DNA from: Bacillota bacterium
GTDB lineage: Bacteria; Bacillota; Negativicutes; Sporomusales; CTSoil-080
DNA length: 64,000 nucleotides
Assembly (NCBI GenBank): GCA_017889635.1
Contig: JAGGAC010000019.1
Coordinates: forward strand, 1-64,000
Reading direction: 5' to 3'
Shown: in pieces, positions 60,765-64,000 of the stretch
How positions within the stretch are numbered: the stretch's first letter is position 1
Layout of the letters: the number at the start of each line of letters is the position of its first letter
Notes under the pieces: generated by a model
Databases searched by the model: none
What the model was told of the DNA's origin: nothing
Seen by the model: the letters and a program-made list of their open reading frames with translations, nothing else
Position numbers and translations under genes: made by a program

Positions 60765-61088
60765 ATGGCGAATATTACTGAAGTGAACTCCAATAATTTC
60801 CATGAAGAAGTATTGGAGGCCGGTAAAGCAGTATTGGTTGATTTTTGGGCACCTTGGTGTGGTTACTGCGGAAAACTTGTACCGGTGCTAGAGGATTTGG
60901 CATCCGAGCTTGGTGATAAGGTTAAAATAGTAAAGCTTAATGTCGACGATAATCGGGGATTAGCTGAACAGTACAGTGTTAAAAATCTGCCGACCATGAT
61001 TTTATTCAAGGATGATGAGCCTGTGGAAAGATTGCTTGGCTTTATGCCGAAAGCAACGATTTTAGCAAAGATTTCACCTTTGGTTTAA
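60765..61088 (+). CDS. trxA: Thioredoxin
   Basis: Disulfide reductase of 107 residues. DFWAPWCGYCGKLVPVLEDL places the active cysteines at 32 and 35; the usual CGPC is CGYC, which should shift the redox potential. NLPTMILFKDDEPVERLLG holds the cis-proline. There is no signal peptide, so it is cytosolic. A strong terminator follows. Confidence 0.93.
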   Translation: MANITEVNSNNFHEEVLEAGKAVLVDFWAPWCGYCGKLVPVLEDLASELGDKVKIVKLNVDDNRGLAEQYSVKNLPTMILFKDDEPVERLLGFMPKATILAKISPLV

Positions 61089-61103
61089 CATTTTATATGA
61101 AAA

Positions 61104-61135
61104 AACGGTTGCCGACTGGCAATCGTTTTTTTTTT
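61104..61135 (+). terminator. Terminator after thioredoxin
   Basis: AACGGTTGCC (61104-61113) pairs with GGCAATCGTT (61118-61127), one G-U pair, loop GACT, followed by a long T run. Confidence 0.93.
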
Positions 61136-61298
61136 GTTAAAAGTGAGTACAATTGGCTAATTTGATGTAGGGAGGTCTAATTTACACTAATGGTGTCTAG
61201 GCCTTATATGTTGTTTAGTTTCATGGATTTTAGCTGGTATAAATGGGTTAATGTTAGAATAGAAAAATAACATATTGATTGCCGGGGAGGGGTTGGGG

Positions 61299-63224
61299 AT
61301 GGGACGGCAGGTTATTTTGGTCGGGAATCCCAATGTTGGCAAAAGTGTAATATTTAATCAATTAACCGGAAGGTATGTTAATGTATCGAATTATCCTGGA
61401 ACGACGGTAGAAATAGCGGTTGGACAAAGCCGACTATGTGGTAGGGAGTATGATATTATAGACACCCCAGGTGTGTATTCGTTATCACCGCTTACGGATG
61501 AGGAACAGGTGACCAGACGACTTTTGCTTAGGCGAAGAGCTGATACGGTAGTGCATGTTATTGATGCTAAAAATATCCGGCGGATGTTGAATTTGACGCT
61601 GCAACTTATTGATGCTGAGTTGCCAGTAATTTTGAATATTAATCTTATGGATGAGGCCAAGAGTGCGGGGCTTAGTTTTAACTTTTCGTTGCTTGCTAAA
61701 GTCATTGGGATTCCGGTGGTGGCTACAACTGCGGTGGAAAAGGCCGGAATTGATAATTTGAAAAAAACGATAGCTGATTACCGGTGTAAGCCTGTGGTTG
61801 CACCAAGGTTTAGTGCTCCGATTGAGCAGGCTGTTGCCGCTATTAGTGCAAGAATCAAAAAAGAATATGTTTTTTCAAAACGTATGTTAGCATTGTTGCT
61901 TCTCCAGGACGATAGGGAGACCCATGCTTGGGCTAGCGATGAGGCTGAGTATTTGGAAATACTGAAGATTATTCGCGATTTGGGGGCGCGTTATCAGCAA
62001 CCGATTTCTCTTGTTATCGCCATTGAACGCCAGAAGATGGTGGATGATCTGCTGAGTAATGTAGTACGGTTTGGAATGCCGCGGCATCGTAAACTACGAA
62101 ATATATTTGACCGACTGACAAGGGAGCCGGTTACCGGCATTCCGATTTTGGTTTTGGTTATATATTTTGGTTTATACAAGGTTGTAGGCGGGATTGGTGC
62201 CGGGGTTATGGTGGATTATATCAATAATCAGATTTTTGGCAGTGTTTTGACGCCGCTTATGGGGTATGCTGCTGACAGGTATCTTCCTTGGGAGTGGATG
62301 AAGTCATTGCTTGTGGGATCGTACGGTCTCTTCACCTTTGGTTTGCGCTATGCCGTTGCCATCATCTTACCGGTGGTGGGAACATTTTTTATTGTTTTCG
62401 CAGTTCTGGAAGACTCTGGATATCTACCCAGATTGGCGATGCTTGTGGATGGGCTATTTAAAAAGATCGGCTTAAACGGTCGAGCCGTAATTCCGGTTGT
62501 GTTAGGATTAGGGTGCGGAACGATGGCTGTCTTTGTAACAAGGACCCTTGAAACTAAACGGGAACGACTGTTGGCAACTTTTTTATTATCGCTGGCAATT
62601 CCTTGTTCGGCTCAATTTGGTGTTGTGTTGGCAATTCTATCATTCAGCAATGTAGTGGTAGGGCTTTGGGCTGCCTATGTTTTGTTGGTGTTTATTTCAG
62701 CAGGTTGGTTAGGGGCAAAGCTGCTGCCAGGGCAGCGTAGTCCGTTTTATATGGAATTACCGCCGCTTAGGTTGCCAAATATCCAGAATGTATTAACAAA
62801 AGTTTATACTCGGATGGTGTGGTATTTTACGGAGATTATTCCAGTTTTTATTGTTGTCAGTGTTGTTTTATGGCTTGGTGACCAAACCGGAGTGCTAGCA
62901 TATATTATAGAAGTGGCAGAGCCTATCATGGTGTCACTTGGGCTGCCGCCGCAAACCGCCCAGACGTTTTTGTTGGGCTTTTTTCGGCGGGACTATGGTG
63001 CGGCAGGACTTTATGACATGACTGGAAATGGAATGCTCGATGAACAGCAATTGTTGGTAGCTGCGGTGACAATGACATTATTTGTGCCTTGTGTAGCCCA
63101 ACTTATAGTGATAATAAAAGAACAGGGAATTTCAGTGGCGGCAATGATGATGGTACTGATTTCTATGATTGCCTGGATGTCTGGTTGGTTGATGATGCGT
63201 TTTGCCGGTCTGCTTTTTTTCTGA
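61299..63224 (+). CDS. feoB: FeoB, ferrous iron transporter
   Basis: GTP-regulated ferrous iron importer of the inner membrane. From ATG 61299 (GGGGAGGGG upstream) it has 641 residues. The N-terminal G domain shows ILVGNPNVGKSVIFNQLTGR (G1), SNYPGTTVE (G2), DTPGVYSL (G3) and NINLMDEA (G4), followed by the membrane part with FGLRYAVAIILPVVGTFFIV, LGLGCGTMAVFVTRTLE and PCSAQFGVVLAIL. An earlier TTG at 61275 is less likely. feoA follows after 17 bases; the usual order is feoA then feoB. An inverted repeat ATGTTA/TAACAT at 61251-61273 may be a regulator site. Confidence 0.94.
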   Translation: MGRQVILVGNPNVGKSVIFNQLTGRYVNVSNYPGTTVEIAVGQSRLCGREYDIIDTPGVYSLSPLTDEEQVTRRLLLRRRADTVVHVIDAKNIRRMLNLTLQLIDAELPVILNINLMDEAKSAGLSFNFSLLAKVIGIPVVATTAVEKAGIDNLKKTIADYRCKPVVAPRFSAPIEQAVAAISARIKKEYVFSKRMLALLLLQDDRETHAWASDEAEYLEILKIIRDLGARYQQPISLVIAIERQKMVDDLLSNVVRFGMPRHRKLRNIFDRLTREPVTGIPILVLVIYFGLYKVVGGIGAGVMVDYINNQIFGSVLTPLMGYAADRYLPWEWMKSLLVGSYGLFTFGLRYAVAIILPVVGTFFIVFAVLEDSGYLPRLAMLVDGLFKKIGLNGRAVIPVVLGLGCGTMAVFVTRTLETKRERLLATFLLSLAIPCSAQFGVVLAILSFSNVVVGLWAAYVLLVFISAGWLGAKLLPGQRSPFYMELPPLRLPNIQNVLTKVYTRMVWYFTEIIPVFIVVSVVLWLGDQTGVLAYIIEVAEPIMVSLGLPPQTAQTFLLGFFRRDYGAAGLYDMTGNGMLDEQQLLVAAVTMTLFVPCVAQLIVIIKEQGISVAAMMMVLISMIAWMSGWLMMRFAGLLFF

Positions 63225-63241
63225 AAGAGGATGGGCGTGTA

Positions 63242-63490
63242 ATGAATAAATCTTTGTCTTTGATAGAACTAAAACGAGGGGAAAAGGCGATAATTAGCGC
63301 ATTGCCCACTAAGGCCGTAAACTTACGCAAACTATTAGTTTTCGGGCTGCTGCCAGGGGTAGAGATTAATGTGCTGCAGGTTTCCCCAAGCTATGTGGTA
63401 GCGGTGGGGAATACATATTTGGCATTGGATAGGGAGATTGCCAGGGGGATACTAGTAATGGATAAAAAATGGGCAAGAAAAATTAAGTGA
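63242..63490 (+). CDS. feoA: FeoA-domain protein
   Basis: Small cytosolic SH3-like protein of 82 residues thought to modulate FeoB. LSLIELKRGEKAIISALPT and LLVFGLLPGVEINVLQVSPS, then TYLALDREIARGILV, fit FeoA. ATG 63242 is used; the open frame runs back to 63089 in the end of feoB, but that part is not FeoA-like. Confidence 0.85.
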   Translation: MNKSLSLIELKRGEKAIISALPTKAVNLRKLLVFGLLPGVEINVLQVSPSYVVAVGNTYLALDREIARGILVMDKKWARKIK

Positions 63491-63493
63491 AAA

Positions 63494-63517
63494 AACCTAA
63501 CTTGCAGTGGTTAGGTT
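63494..63517 (-). terminator. Terminator of the metallopeptidase gene
   Basis: AACCTAAC (63494-63501) and GTTAGGTT (63510-63517) form an 8-bp stem. On the minus strand it is followed by TTTTTT, and it overlaps the metallopeptidase stop codon. Confidence 0.7.
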
Positions 63518-64000
63518 ATTGTATACAATATATTGTATTTTTGTCTGGAATAATACCTACTGCGTTGAAAGCACTTTCAATGGCCTTAATTTTTTTTTGA
63601 TCACAAGGATATATATCATGGCAGGCGTTAATTAGCGCTTGGCGGAAATCCAAAAACGTAGCATGGCTGCAACCGATAAGTTGATAAGCTTGGACGTTGT
63701 ATAATAACGTTTCCATAATATTAATGCCCAGTCTGGGAACTTTAATTTTTGTTTTTCTGTGGAGTCCTCCGTTGCTAAGCAGGTAGATGGCATGACTGAT
63801 AATGGTAGAGTTGCAATGGACTTCTATATTGCATTTTTCTTCATTAGCTTGCCCTTGATACTGATACCGATCACTATAATGATCAGGGTAGTTTCCGATG
63901 GCTATGCTTTCTTGTGGGTTATTGGGATTATATCGTCCATTGTTTGTTGGGTTAGTTAAGTTACGCATACCATGAGTATTCAATAGCCAAGTATCTTCTG
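63516..64000 (-). CDS. M4 (thermolysin-like) metallopeptidase, C-terminal part, cut by the window edge
   Basis: The frame is open to the right edge, so the gene begins outside the window. The visible 161 residues match the C-terminal domain of M4 proteases: GMRNLTNP, then EVHCNSTIISHAIYLLSNGG (family VHTNSGI...AAYL), LETLLYN-type helix with MLYNVQAYQLIG-like sequence, and FRQALINACHDIYP and IESAFNAVGI at the end. The histidine of the VHxNS segment, a catalytic residue in thermolysin, is present. The HExxH zinc motif would lie outside. Extra cysteines (CNIEVHC) are unusual. It is probably secreted; whether it is intact cannot be seen. Confidence 0.82.
   Translation of the reverse strand, partial: EDTWLLNTHGMRNLTNPTNNGRYNPNNPQESIAIGNYPDHYSDRYQYQGQANEEKCNIEVHCNSTIISHAIYLLSNGGLHRKTKIKVPRLGINIMETLLYNVQAYQLIGCSHATFLDFRQALINACHDIYPCDQKKIKAIESAFNAVGIIPDKNTIYCIQ

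Noticed and set aside
1-64000. CRISPR arrays, tRNA or rRNA genes, insertion sequences, integrases and prophage genes
   Set aside because: None was recognised by eye; repeats found are gene-internal or hairpins. A dedicated tRNA and repeat scan would settle this.

Overview
The window looks like chromosome from an anaerobic, spore-forming Firmicute with an outer membrane (class Negativicutes, most like Sporomusaceae). Seen in the sequence: an S-layer-homology porin ending in Phe, an RND efflux pair, lipid-A-type (ArnT-like) glycosyltransferases, a complete-looking late anaerobic cobalamin operon, many GTG/TTG starts behind strong GGAGG ribosome sites, and a small protein resembling gamma-type spore proteins. 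The family assignment is inference. No rRNA, tRNA, CRISPR array, insertion sequence or prophage was recognised.

Layout. 277-4605: RND efflux adaptor and pump. 4687-6877: two unknown proteins flanking an HD-GYP c-di-GMP phosphodiesterase. 7000-9757: larE-larB-larC for the nickel-pincer cofactor, behind an attenuator-like leader. 9914-11423: queC and folE2. 11505-13460: an orphan CamA-like adenine DNA methyltransferase. 13554-13814: the spore-protein-like gene. 13965-20107: an envelope glycolipid cluster (deacetylase, flippase-like protein, epimerase, two ArnT-like transferases, a 50-residue membrane protein). 20424-34612: sixteen tightly overlapping cobalamin genes (cbiD,E,T,F,G,H,J,C,A, cobU, cbiP, cbiB, cobS, pduX, cobD, cobC) behind a structured leader that hides the cbiD ribosome site.

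34792-43684: two oligopeptide-binding lipoproteins around an SLH porin, then oppBCDF. OppD has lost its Walker A loop by what looks like an in-frame deletion of about 20 codons. 43882-53595 is devoted to the cell wall: L,D-transpeptidase, polysaccharide deacetylase and D,D-carboxypeptidase, then an eight-gene amino-sugar salvage operon (murK-like, murQ, PTS IIB-IIC-IIA, GH4 6-phospho-glycosidase, chbG, namZ). This joins chitobiose-type PTS genes to MurNAc salvage genes in one transcription unit. 53752-58515: an unknown protein, pfkA, gluQ and two non-secreted hydrolases (NlpC/P60 and a penicillin-recognising fold), next to a third OppA-like lipoprotein at 58675. 60339-63490: a CoA-binding protein, thioredoxin, feoB and feoA. 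The right edge cuts a minus-strand M4 metallopeptidase.

The observations most worth following up are the OppD Walker A deletion, the combined MurNAc/chitobiose salvage operon, the CamA-like orphan methyltransferase, the gamma-SASP-like protein, and the leader RNAs upstream of larE and cbiD. All functional calls come from reading motifs; no database search was run.
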